From contig JALIZF010001313.1 in NCBI GenBank assembly GCA_029948255.1, forward strand, positions 124,001 to 188,000: a stretch of DNA of 64,000 nucleotides, written 5' to 3'. Both the position numbers and the translations under genes were made by a program. This document shows positions 49,101 through 57,700 of this stretch, one piece after another. Positions within the stretch are counted from its first letter, which is position 1; each line of letters starts with the position of its first letter. The notes beneath the pieces were generated by a model. It did not search any database and had not been told where the DNA came from. It saw only the letters and a program-made list of their open reading frames with translations. Source of the DNA: Telmatactis stephensoni (Eukaryota; Cnidaria; Anthozoa; Actiniaria; Isophelliidae).

Positions 49101-52100
49101 CAACGTTTGCGTCGCTGTCAAAAGCAATCAAGGTAAAGAGCGCAGATGAAAGGATCATGAACCATCTCAGCTGACCGCAGCCTGTTTGGAAGACTCCTTA
49201 TTGCAGCAAAATGTCGTGATGTCAACCTAAAGGAAGTCTTCAAATACGAGCTTTCTTCAGTACCATTCTCTTTAGCTTATGCAGATGGCTCATTGAGAAA
49301 ATAACGAAGAGTGTTCTGCTTGGAGAACTGGAGAAAGAAAGCCATGTAGAAGGACGCCTTCCTGACAGTCAACTACCAACAGCCTACGTCCTGGATGGCA
49401 TGGCGATGATCCAAATGCTACGAACTGGAGGTTGCCGAAACATTTGGAGAGCTCGCCAAAAAGCATTATCGTATGATTTCAAGCAATGTTTATCACGAAA
49501 ACTGCACCAGGGTGCTTGTAGTTTTTGATAGATATGTTGTTATTCCGTCGAAAGAGTGAAGCGTGTTGCAAGCAATGCCCTGGAAATCAAAATTGCCAGC
49601 GGAGGTATGCTGATTCCAAAGCAATGGCTGAAATTCATTTCCAATGTGCGTAACAAGATCAACCTTAGTCACTTCCTGTGCCAAGAGTGGATTGAAATCG
49701 GTCAAAAGGAGCTCCATCCTGGTCATCAGCTGGTCATTGCAGGAGGATTTGAAGATCCATGTGATGCTTTTATGATATCAACCCAATCTGTGGTTCCTCT
49801 GCCAGAGCTAAGGTCTAATCATGAAGAAGCCGATACTAGGATGATCTTACATGCCAACCATGCATCTTCGAGTAAAAAGCGGATCATCATCCAGTCCCCA
49901 GACACCGATGTTGCAATACTATCTGCACATACAGTCAAGGCACTTCAGTGCGATGAGCTCTGGTTCAAAACCGGTATTAAGGATAAAGTTAGATTCATCC
50001 CAATACATCTGATAGCAGCAAAGCTTGGAGTGGGTGTATGTGCAGCCCTTCCAGGATTTCACGCCCTCACTGGATGTGATTCAACGAGTGGTCTCTTTGG
50101 TATTGGCAAAAAGAAAGCATGGAAGGCATTTGTTAGTGATGTTAACGCACAAGATGATATTGGTAACCTGGGAACTACGTTTCCACCAACACAACGTACT
50201 CTACAAGCATGTGAGAAGTTCATATGTTCCTTGTACTCTACGTCGCGTAAAGCTGGCACAACGGCCAATGAAGTGCGTTACTGGGTATTTTTAGAGAAGG
50301 AACAAAAGAGCGAAATGCCTACTACCTACATCCAACAGTCTACATCATCACATCGAAAGAGCGAACTACATATGTGTGGAAAACACTCAACCATTCCTTT
50401 ACAACAACTACCTTCGCCTGTTGATAATGGTTGGATCAACGCAGAATGCAGCAGATTAGCTTTGAAATTGATGTCTCAAGGTTCAGCTCCAAAGGCCTTT
50501 TAGAACTAACACCCTGCAAGTGCAACACATCAGTATGCAGAAGAGGTGATCTATGTCTCTGTTAAGCAAACAGATGCCATGCACAGAAGCCTGTCTATGC
50601 ATGAACGATGAAACTTGCCAGAACCCGCACAAACCCGAGGCATTAGACGACACAGATAGCGACCAAGATTAAGTCTTGTGATAATGTTCTTCTCTAATTT
50701 TTCCCTTAGATTGTAAATACAGATGTAAATATGATTAATTGCAGTCACTGTGTTGACTAATTCAGGACGATGATTAATAATAATGATAATAATTTATTTA
50801 CATATGGCGCATTTCTATGTAAATAATCATGCGCAAATTCATACATGCAGCATAACACCTATCTATAAAATCACTTTAAAAGTCTAAATAATCTAAATAA
50901 TCTATTTCAAAGCAAATTGTTCCCATGGTAACGGTTACCATGGGAGCAATTTTAGCCTGTGAGATATCAATTGTGGTTTAATGTTATGTTTTGAACAATG
51001 TTAAGCACTGTAACAATGATATATTTAGATTAATGTGCCCTTATATAATCTCAATATCTCGTTGCTAGGGACAAAAATACACAACCAGAATGCATACTAT
51101 GTTTATAGAACGTAGTAAAATGCGTTATTTCGTGTTTGAGATGTCAGTCTTGATAGCTAATTGTACAATATTTTGGTCCAGTGTACTTTTTGTAAAATTT
51201 ACCATGCTATTTCATTCAACAACTAGCATTATAACACAACATTTCAATTTTCCATAGCAACGGTTACCATGACAACACAGTATCCATGGATTCTTTTAAT
51301 AATTCCAAAACTACTTTTGTAACAGACATTTGTACAAAGTTTGAAGATATTTCGGTGATTTTTTTAAAAGATATACAAAATTAAACTATGATATCCAGTT
51401 AACACATCTTGAGTGCATTATTTTGAGGGGGCATAGTGGTACGTAGAAAAAGGTTCCTTACATAAGGATGGCCCACGGTTACCTTAATACATCATACCTA
51501 AAAATGTTCCATAGGCACCCTACTTTCATTTTATGGTGTCAGACAAAATATGTAGGGGGTGTGCTACGATCCCATTTTTTCAGGGTTCTGGCTCCATTAA
51601 ACGGGTACTTAAATTATTAAATTACTTAAATTATGAATAATTTGATGTATTCTATTCAAGCAAAGCGTTTTTCTAAATTCATATGCGGCATCCGCATCCT
51701 AACTGATCTACTTGGAGAGAAGGATGCAACAGATCAGGGCCGGGATGCTCGAAGGCAGGTTAGCGCTATTAAACCCAGAGTTAAAACCAAAGGTTTTCTT
51801 TAGACGTAATCCTGGGTTAGCGCTCCCGCCTTATAGCAACCGGACCCAGGTCAACAGGATTGGTGTACTAAGAATTGTAGTTAGTTCACTACGAGTTTGT
51901 TCTGCCCAAATGCTGTGCTTTCTTTGGTAATAATTAATTTGCGTATCAAACTATTTAGTTTTCTTTATTAGTGGGCTAATCGTGTTCTTTTATTGCTAAA
52001 GAATCAGCCTCCATTCCACTGGAGTCAATATCAATTTCCAGACAAACATGAGGGAATGGTAAGTGCAGTTTATATTCAAAGATTAATATTGCGGTAGAGT

Positions 52101-52708
52101 GATTTTACTTAACTCGCCAAACAAAAGCTAATAGTAAAGTGTTTAACAGTCAGATAGACAGAAAACAATGGGATAGCGGCTGATATCACTGATGCAGTCT
52201 CCGGTGACACCACTAGACAGAGGTTTCATTTCGAGGCTATAGGGCCAAAAGTACAAGAAACTTATAGCCTGGTAGCCAGGTCCTCGAATGAGGAGGGCGA
52301 GACTGGCAAAAAATGCACAGAAACATAGGCAAAAATGAACATAAACTTGCCAGACAGCCTCGACTCGAAACGTTTGTTGAAAGTCATTGAAGGGTAATGT
52401 TAATATCTACAAATGTGCATAAGTCTAGTACAACTCTTTTCCGATGTTTTGTCTAATATAAAATAGTAGACCGAAAACTCAATAACTGTTGTCTGTTTTC
52501 TCTGGCTCACCTATGTACGTAAGTGCCCCAATAGTATCTTGTGATAATGATTTTGATGTTGTAGTTGAATAAAGAGTTCAATTAACTCAATTATTCGGGT
52601 TTTTGTAAGAGTTCGCATTTGGCCGATACATATCAATTCATTCTCACATTTCTTTTTCAGCCTGATCTATTCAACTTTGATTTTGTCACAATGAAGCCCA
52701 AGTTGTAG
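31139..52708 (+). CDS. PLBD1: Phospholipase B-like 1 (copy A), complete, 19 coding exons
   Basis: Secretory/lysosomal phospholipase B-like Ntn-hydrolase (laminin ancestor family) that releases fatty acids from phospholipids. Coding exons: 31139-31233, 32471-32554, 33084-33185, 33400-33496, 33588-33675, 34094-34134, 34209-34337, 36099-36175, 36297-36367, 36523-36595, 39569-39729, 39806-39905, 40159-40237, 40812-40916, 41036-41078, 41273-41376, 42970-43032, 52002-52058, 52661-52708. All phases agree and sum to 538 residues (human PLBD1 about 553). A signal peptide ([16 protein letters not shown]) is followed by an NGT sequon. Cys219 in [11 protein letters not shown] matches the family's conserved Cys, expected to become the N-terminal nucleophile after autocleavage. 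Other hallmarks: [58 protein letters not shown] and the C-terminal NFDFVTMKP. Exon 6 has a weak donor (GTATCC). Intron 17 is about 9 kb because an inverted-repeat element sits in it. Confidence 0.93.
31370..31514 (+). mobile_element. CCGTG-type MITE, copy 3
   Basis: AAGCAGATTTCTTATGAG and GTCATACGAAATCTGCTC ends, CCGTGCCGTGCCGTGTC interior. Lies in intron 1 of PLBD1 copy A. Confidence 0.8.
31929..32290 (+). mobile_element. hAT-like MITE built of AATACCGCA motifs
   Basis: Ends AGAGGGGCCTAGGGGGGTT and AACCCC-type right end AGGTCCCCCT (inverted, one indel). Flanks AAATATGG (31921-31928) and CAATATGG (32291-32298). Repeats AATACCGCAATACTGCA variants. Lies in intron 1 of PLBD1 copy A. Confidence 0.75.
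33776..33842 (+). repeat. (GATT)n microsatellite
   Basis: Imperfect ATTGATTGATTG run. A related run lies at 61671-61760 in copy B. Confidence 0.7.
33855..34030 (+). repeat. (CCTT)n-(CCCT)n-(CCTT)n tetranucleotide array
   Basis: TTCC units give way to TCCC units and back to TTCC/TTTC, in intron 5 of PLBD1 copy A about 65 bp before exon 6. Open frames on both strands here are artefacts. Confidence 0.9.
34390..35707 (+). mobile_element. DIRS-like remnant with complex inverted repeats
   Basis: A left arm at 34390-34430 (CTACCTCACCAATCGATACT and onward) is mirrored at 35409-35448. The adjoining 34429-34455 (GAGCACGTGACCAGCAAACC) is mirrored at 35593-35619, downstream of the right arm. A further ~85-bp inverted pair lies at 35447-35530 and 35621-35706 and ends in TTAAACGAGACTTACCTG and its complement. 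Two related terminal-repeat variants are therefore interleaved. Terminal inverted repeats plus an internal complementary region are known DIRS architecture. Confidence 0.7.
34414..35289 (+). pseudogene. Tyrosine recombinase C-terminal region (DIRS/Crypton-like), frameshifted
   Basis: The open part 34414-34956 and a second frame to about 35260 encode a tyrosine-recombinase core. Visible: [20 protein letters not shown], the [14 protein letters not shown] segment, [13 protein letters not shown], then across a break near 34950 [34 protein letters not shown] and the HxxR box in [13 protein letters not shown]. The expected catalytic tyrosine is in a third frame (FRKFYNKP near 35210-35240), so at least two frameshifts disable it. 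Gag, reverse transcriptase and RNase H are absent. It lies in intron 7 of PLBD1 copy A between inverted repeats, as expected for a deleted DIRS-type retroelement. A Crypton is the alternative. Confidence 0.75.
37206..37281 (+). mobile_element. 76-bp MITE with 9-bp duplication
   Basis: Ends CAATCTCGTACCCAGAGCCT and AGGCTCTGGGTACGAGATTG. Exact flanks CGACGTTTG at 37197-37205 and 37282-37290. A 9-bp duplication suggests a Mutator-type transposase. Lies in intron 10 of PLBD1 copy A. Confidence 0.9.
38491..39498 (+). mobile_element. Outer MITE of a nested pair, AATCGCC-rich
   Basis: Ends CTATTCCGAGCCCTAAAATC and GATTTTAGGGCCCGGAGTAG. Flanks GCTAAAA at 38484-38490 and 39499-39505. Repeats AAAATCGCCC. 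The matching intron of PLBD1 copy B has one uninterrupted TGCTAAAAGAAC near 62598, the empty site. About 164 bp once the inner element is removed. Confidence 0.85.
38605..39444 (+). mobile_element. Inner 840-bp element with TTAA duplication
   Basis: Ends GGTTGGTGCCTACTA and TAGTAGGCACCAACC. TTAA on both sides (38601-38604, 39445-39448). Non-coding. piggyBac or Kolobok are the superfamilies with this target. Confidence 0.8.
40589..40730 (+). mobile_element. CCGTG-type MITE, copy 4 (variant)
   Basis: GAGTGGATTTTGTATGACTT and CATACGAAATCCACTC ends. The central segment differs from the other copies. Lies in intron 13 of PLBD1 copy A. Confidence 0.75.
41400..41470 (+). mobile_element. Fragment of the TGACGTCA hairpin family
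   Basis: TTCCGTGCGTCAGTACTC followed by CAGATGACGTCAAAATGTAG. Only one arm is present, right after exon 16 of PLBD1 copy A. Confidence 0.5.
41545..42502 (+). mobile_element. 5'-truncated LINE 3' end with (CAT)n tail, in intron 16 of PLBD1 copy A
   Basis: The end of a LINE reverse transcriptase reads [59 protein letters not shown] and ends [10 protein letters not shown] at 42272. The open frame from 41916 is its last 118 codons. The 3' UTR runs to GATTAAATAAAGTT and a CATCATCAT tail at 42481-42502. Catalytic motifs are absent, so this is a dead 5'-truncated copy. Confidence 0.8.
42559..42727 (+). mobile_element. Hairpin MITE with TGACGTC core
   Basis: TAACAAATAG and CTATTTGTTTTA ends, with inner arms TTTTTCCGTGCG / CACGGAAAAATGG. 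It carries GATGACGTCG and, in the opposite arm, ATTTTGACGTC. It lies in intron 16 of PLBD1 copy A just after the LINE tail. Confidence 0.65.
43202..43400 (+). mobile_element. hAT-like MITE with GGAGGGGGTGCA motifs
   Basis: AGGGGTGGATCCAGG at the left and CTAAATCCGCCCCTG at the right. The interior repeats TTCAGGAGGGGGTGCACCAT three times. Lies just upstream of the large TIR element. Confidence 0.6.
43551..44207 (+). repeat. Left 657-bp terminal inverted repeat
   Basis: Inverted copy of 50912-51568. The inner edge carries a 23-bp palindrome (CCCATGGTAAC, one base, then its complement), and a weaker half-site (CATGGTAACCGTTGC) lies near 43850. Confidence 0.85.
45060..45352 (+). mobile_element. 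MITE-like inverted repeat nested in the large TIR element
   Basis: GCCGCAGGCCCGTAGGCTG and CAGCCTACGGACCTGCGCC are inverted ends. It shares GCGAGCCGCTCGG with the interior of the 3.5-kb element at 11033 and 12413. Confidence 0.55.
45555..50672 (+). pseudogene. Decayed gene of a large TIR element, with FEN1/XPG-like nuclease domain
   Basis: Multi-exon gene inside the inverted-repeat element, broken by stops and frameshifts. It starts [10 protein letters not shown] at 45555 with a Cys pair (TRCIICQE) and meets TAG at 45684. A long open exon (about 45840-47607) has a second Cys/His cluster ([16 protein letters not shown]). Intron 47608-47678 leads to exon 47679-48280 ([32 protein letters not shown]), and intron 48281-48505 to an exon with [10 protein letters not shown]. 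The frame breaks near 48830 and repeatedly at 49150-49555. The open stretch 49556-50503 carries EEADTR, QSPDTDV, LTGCDS and GIGKKKAW, the order and spacing style of acidic and helix-hairpin-helix motifs in FEN1/XPG nucleases. Past the stop at 50501, out-of-frame DNA to 50672 encodes a Cys-rich tail ([23 protein letters not shown]). The family is widespread in invertebrate genomes. I infer a transposon protein, possibly the Academ group with XPG domain. Confidence 0.75.
50770..50880 (-). mobile_element. SINE tail fragment inside the large TIR element
   Basis: The complement of this stretch resembles the 3' end of the SINE at 3870-4212 (ATGGCGCATTT here, AAATGCGCC there), next to an (AAT)n tail. 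Confidence 0.4.
50912..51568 (-). repeat. Right 657-bp terminal inverted repeat
   Basis: Mirror of the left repeat with only scattered substitutions. The palindrome around CCATGGTAACGG lies at its inner edge near 50922-50944. Confidence 0.85.
51715..51900 (+). other. Unclassified repeat-like stretch in intron 17 of PLBD1 copy A
   Basis: AGGTTAGCGCTATTAAACCC and GGGTTAGCGCTCCCGCC resemble dispersed-repeat motifs. Boundaries are unclear and no protein was recognised. Confidence 0.3.
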
Positions 52709-52737
52709 TTAAAGAAGTGCGAACAAGTGCACAATGA

Positions 52738-52925
52738 ACAATACAATACAATATACAATATACAATATACAATATACAATATACAATATACAATATACAA
52801 TATACAATATACAATATACAATATACAATACAATACAATACAATACAATACAATACAATACAATACAATACAATACAATACAATACAATACAATACAATA
52901 CAATACAATACAATACAATACAATA
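52738..52925 (+). repeat. (ATATACA)n then (ATACA)n arrays after the PLBD1 copy A stop
   Basis: A 7-bp unit array (about 52752-52825) changes into a 5-bp unit array (to 52925), starting 30 bp after the stop codon, so probably in the 3' UTR. A candidate AATAAA lies at 52973-52978. Confidence 0.85.
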
Positions 52926-52978
52926 TATATTTAATTTATTAATATTAATTGACTAATTTATAATTAATATATAATAAA

Positions 52979-54664
52979 TTCTTACTAGTTTTCCATTTGC
53001 AAAATAGAATTTTCATTACTTAATAAAACAGTATGGTGAATATTTTTGCTTTTTCACTCAAACGCTCGAAACTGCAGAGTTTACGCGTGGTGCGATGATT
53101 TTTACGTAGTTAAGTTCATTGTGGGTAGCCCATGGCCAGTCTTGAATAGGGCTCCCTGTGCTTTTTTAAATGCATGGTACTGTCTCCCTGTGCTTTTTGA
53201 CATGCTCAGTACTGACTTTCAAGCCTTGTAAGGAAAGTTGTGGGAGCTGTAAATGACGTATTATGACGTGGACGACACGCCCTTTCGCAATATGAAGGCG
53301 GGAAGTTTTCAAGACTTGTTTTAATAGAGGCACCTGGAATTTTCCCGAGGGGTGCGCGAGCTCCCGTAACAGTGCGTGTAAAATCAGAGAAATTAAAACC
53401 GCGCGCGTTTCGAGAAACACTCGTAAACTTTATCAGGTAAGTTATAGCCTTCACCGCAGGGAACTCCTTTTATCTCTTGCCAATTGGGATATTCCTTTTG
53501 CAAAGAAGAGAAACTGGGAGAGAGCCAAAAAGATGAGGTGGGAGGGGGTCGGGGGAAAGAAAAAGCGGAAGGAGTTTCCTCATTTTCTTTCCTCTCGTCC
53601 CCAGTCTTCCTCTCTTCTGGATCCAGTTCCCCTCTCCTCATTTACCACAGGAAATCCAATAGAAATGAGTAGACTGCGGAGGAGGCTAGGTAAGTTAGTG
53701 TGCCTGTAAAGTTATCGGGTAAGCCTTTCGAGAAACGGATCCCTTGTTTTATCGGAGACCAAGAAAGAGTTGAGTTGCAAAGCCAGCAACTTGCAATGCT
53801 TTGCTTTCGTTTGCATAGAAAAACTGATCCCTCTGTGGAACACAGGGTACGGCATTCCATTGCAAGTTGCAAGAAGCTGAATTCATAGTGCCTCGTAATT
53901 TTTTTCGACTTACTATGTAGTAAATATTATCTTTTCATTTTTTTGTATGTTTTTTTTCTGGTTTTGAAGCATTTTAAGCTGTCTTTTAATTTGATTTAAT
54001 TTCGACCGGCTTGTCTGGCGATTGTCTGGCTCTTCGATTTGAGAAATTCAAGAATGTATTTCAATGTTCTCTGTAATTAAATGGTATGGCTAAAATTTTT
54101 TGGCGTACAAACTAAATTAATACTATTAGAAAGTCCGAATGATTACAAAGCAACAGCTACTTTAAAATATCAAAGAAAATAGACAGAGGTCAAACAGGTC
54201 AAACAAACAGGACGGTGTGCTTTCGTGACGCTACAACTAACATGTGAATCGCTGTTTAATACCCTAGCAGCTATAAAATTAAATAAATATCAGACATAAA
54301 GGCAGCTCATATCTAAATGCCTTTTTAATTGGAAATTTAGGAGCGAGACCGATACCTCCATGAGTTCAAAGCAGACAAATATTCCGCCGTTCAGTACTAG
54401 TTTATAAACAAATAGGCCCGGGTTCGAATCCTCTAATGTTTTCCACCTTGTTTTGTAGTATTAAAATACTACCTTTGCTTTTTCCTGGGTTTGAGCCGTT
54501 TTTAAGCAATTTTTTAATTTTTCCCCACTATACAATTTATTGTTTGTATTCCATGAGGATTCGAACCCGGACCTTCTATTTGCTTTGTACTGCTTTGTAG
54601 CGTCCGTACTTTACGCTGGATAATTCTGGGGTGCCTGTGTATCTCGCCTGTTTGTTTCAGGCTA
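52979..54664 (+). other. Intergenic spacer between PLBD1 copies
   Basis: No gene recognised. A loose inverted pair GGTTCGAATCCTC (54421) / GAGGATTCGAACCC (54556), near CTATTTGC and AAATAGG, may mark an old MITE of about 150 bp. The GT-rich 53480-53640 stretch is low complexity. Confidence 0.4.
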
Positions 54665-54787
54665 CAAGGTGACGGGCTTCCTGTGGCTTCTGCTGAGAAG
54701 TCATCTCGTGAGCATATGCTCATCTCGTGACTTTGGAGAAAGAGGAGCTCAATATTTCTTCCACATTAGAGATTTTCATGCACGAGA
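54665..54787 (+). promoter_or_regulatory. Conserved 5' flank / UTR of PLBD1 copy B
   Basis: Matches 31009-31138 (GTGACGGGCTTCCTGTGGC, TCTCGTGACTTTGGAG). This marks the left edge of the homology between the two genes that I can see. DNA at 53000-54650 shows no gene and no obvious copy A match. Confidence 0.5.
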
Positions 54788-57700
54788 ATGTTAACTTTTC
54801 TGGTTTTTCTAACATTGGGATTTACCGCTGAATGCCTCGGAGAAGCGATAAACGGAACGGTGTATATCAATCTCCTGGACGGGTAACGTTTTGTCGTAGA
54901 TAACTTAAGCTTATTATTTGGTTTAAATGTTTTAATGATCATCATGCATGTATGCAGACTTGGTGATCGTTGTAAGTAAAAACTGCACAATTGCTGGGGT
55001 ACATCCATACCTTTGGGAATCCAAAGACAATGAAGCGGTAGCCATGTTGGATGACCAAACAATAAACGCTAATGAGAAATCTTTTGTTGAAGGTCAACCA
55101 AGATGGCTGCCGTGACGTCACATGCACCCCAAGAATAGTTTATTATAACTGAATATATGAAAATGTCCAATTTACTTTAGTTAGTATTCCAAAATATTTT
55201 ATTTGCGGCTGAATTGCTCGCTATAGCTTATCCTTGTTTGATACATGAAAACTCATAAATCGATAATACCCGATGATAATCGATGGTTAATCGATAATAC
55301 ATACCGTCATCGATTTAATAGTAATTGATAAAAGGTCACAAATTCACTGGACATCGATTAATCATCGATTTCCAATATCAATCGATTAATTATTATCGAT
55401 TATTATTGATTTTCATCGATTATCGGTTTTATCGATTTATTACTCCGGGTAGTTTATTATAACTGAATATATGAAAATGTCCAGTTTTGTGCAAATATCA
55501 ATACCTCAATATATCAGTGCTGGATCAAGTATACATCCAAGGTTATCCATTTCTTCAATGTCATAAATATATAGTTACATATATCAGAAACTGCCATATT
55601 TGAGCTTGCCGTTGAAAATGACTATTATAAAATTATTATTAAAATATAAAAATTATTATTATTAAAATATTATGAAATGACTATTGTATATTATATATAA
55701 ATATTCTTTGTCATTCCTACCATAGAGTTTATGCTGTTAATTTTGGAGTATTGGACAAAGAGAATGGAGTAGCATATGGAACTTTTGAGGACAACATTCT
55801 GACTACTGGGTAAGATAGTAATAATTATCAATTAATAATTAATAGACCTATTTTCCCTCAGACAATCAGCAAAAATCAATTTTGTTTATCTTTGGATTTC
55901 AGAGTAGCATTAATTCTACTGCTATTGTCACAGGAAAAGAATGTCATTTACCAACTTGGGGTTTCCCCTGGGTCTAACCTGGGAATTTGTTCTATTTTAC
56001 TTGGGAAATGTGTAATACCGGTACCAAATTAACTTGTAAAAATAGAACAGATTCCCAGGAATTCCATGGTTAGACCCAGGGAAGCCCCATGTTTGACCCA
56101 AGCTGGGAATTGACATTTTTTTCCTGCGTATCTCCTAGACTCATTCACACTCACTATCACAGACTACATTCAATATTCGATGCGATAGCAGCTTTTTTAA
56201 TACCCGATTGACCAATATAGCTAATTACCAAATTGACTTTAAGCTGTGGATATTCAGACAACAGATTTTGTGGCTGTAGATTCAAATTGACTTCATTTTC
56301 ACACAACAGATTTCTGGATGTATGCAGGGGCGTATCCAGAATATTTAAAAGGGGGGGTCACACTTTCCATTTTCCACCAAAGGGGGGTCACACTTCCAAT
56401 TTCCCAATCTTTTTCCAGTCAGATCCTTTTATTTCTATCATCTTTTTGTTTTCAAAGGGGGGTCACGGGCACCCTAGGACCCCCCCTGGATACGCCCCTG
56501 GTATGTTGCTATTCTAGTAGCACAGTCTATATCCAGGGTTAGTGATTGGAAGATCAATGATGTATACTTTGACTTGAGGGGTGGGGAGTGGATAGTCATA
56601 ATGTCAGTCATCAATGTAAATTATATTAAAATATATTAAGCCAAATTTGTTATAAAATGGTGATTGATACAATTCTGCTTAACTGTAGGTGGGGAGAATT
56701 GAATATTGTTTCCGGAAGAGCAAGACGACCCTATAGTGATGAAATATTAATGTATGGAGCAGGCTTTTTAGAGGGTGCACTTACTGCAAAGTATGTATAC
56801 AGATTATAGTGTTTTATATTGTTCTATTATTATAGTTCCATATTTTCATGACCATAATCATAATCACCATTAATCATCATCATTGTCATCATCATCATGA
56901 TTACCAATTTAGTTTATTTTATTGATCATTATTAATTTTATTTATAACAGAAGAATCAATGAGCACTATGACAACATCTTTGGGGTTTTCTTCAAAGGAA
57001 AAAATGATTCTTTGCTTACAAAAGTGGCTAAGTTCTTTCAAGTGCAGGTTAGATTTTATGTAGACTTACAGCGCAAAGCCCTTCTAAGAATGACCATGCA
57101 GCCATAATTGTATTCACATTCTTTTGAAAGAGCAATCATCCAATCAACATCCAAGGAATTTCTTATCTTATCTCTTAAATATGCAAATACATTAACACTG
57201 GTCACAGTTTTGAGCTTTGCACTGTAAACTGTAAATGGGAGTATTTAATTGTGAATATTCGAGGAATATTATATATATATTATTTATATCTTACATTCAA
57301 TGAGTTTTCTTGTAAGCTTCTCATATAGTGTTGCTGTATGCACGTGGTTAAATAAAGTTATGTATTATAATTATTCTTATTATTGCTATCATTATTGTTA
57401 TTATCATCATCATCATCATTCAGGATGATTGGATGCGTAGCATGATTTCAAAGAACTCACAACATTCTGCATACTGGAGACAAATGGGAAATGTTTTAGC
57501 TCAGTTTGATGGTAAGGTTTTAATTGAGGCCTTTTTAACTCGTGGATTACAAATCCACGAGTTATTGTGAGGGGCCAAAATATGCAAATGAGTCACTCAC
57601 TCACTCACTCGAACATTGTTTAACTATGCTACTATGCTACTGCGCATGCTTGACTTGATTGACCGCAGGCCGAAAGTGATGTGGGCTCTGGTTTATTAAG

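Larger units (their letters stand above)
43551..51568 (+). mobile_element. ~8-kb DNA transposon-like element with 657-bp terminal inverted repeats
   Basis: Left repeat 43551-44207 and right repeat 50912-51568 are near-identical inverted copies of equal length (657 bp), starting CGTAGCACACCCCCTACATA on the left and ending in its complement on the right. They flank the decayed multi-exon gene at 45555-50672. The whole element lies in intron 17 of PLBD1 copy A. The sequence just outside each repeat is loosely similar (GGAGCCA at 43515, TGGCTCC ending 51595), so the true ends may extend about 30-40 bp further. I could not identify a target-site duplication with either choice. A MITE-like inverted repeat (45060-45352) is nested in the left interior. 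Confidence 0.8.

Noticed and set aside
43514..51595. Extended element ends at GGAGCCA / TGGCTCC
   Set aside because: The match is only seven bases with no duplication beside it, so I kept the 657-bp core limits and mention the extension as possible.
52657..52942. Several open frames over the ATACA array
   Set aside because: All are repeat translations. Only 52661-52708 is a real exon, in its own frame.
53393..53888. Short open frames in the PLBD1 spacer
   Set aside because: Compositionally biased, overlapping on both strands, without recognisable domains.
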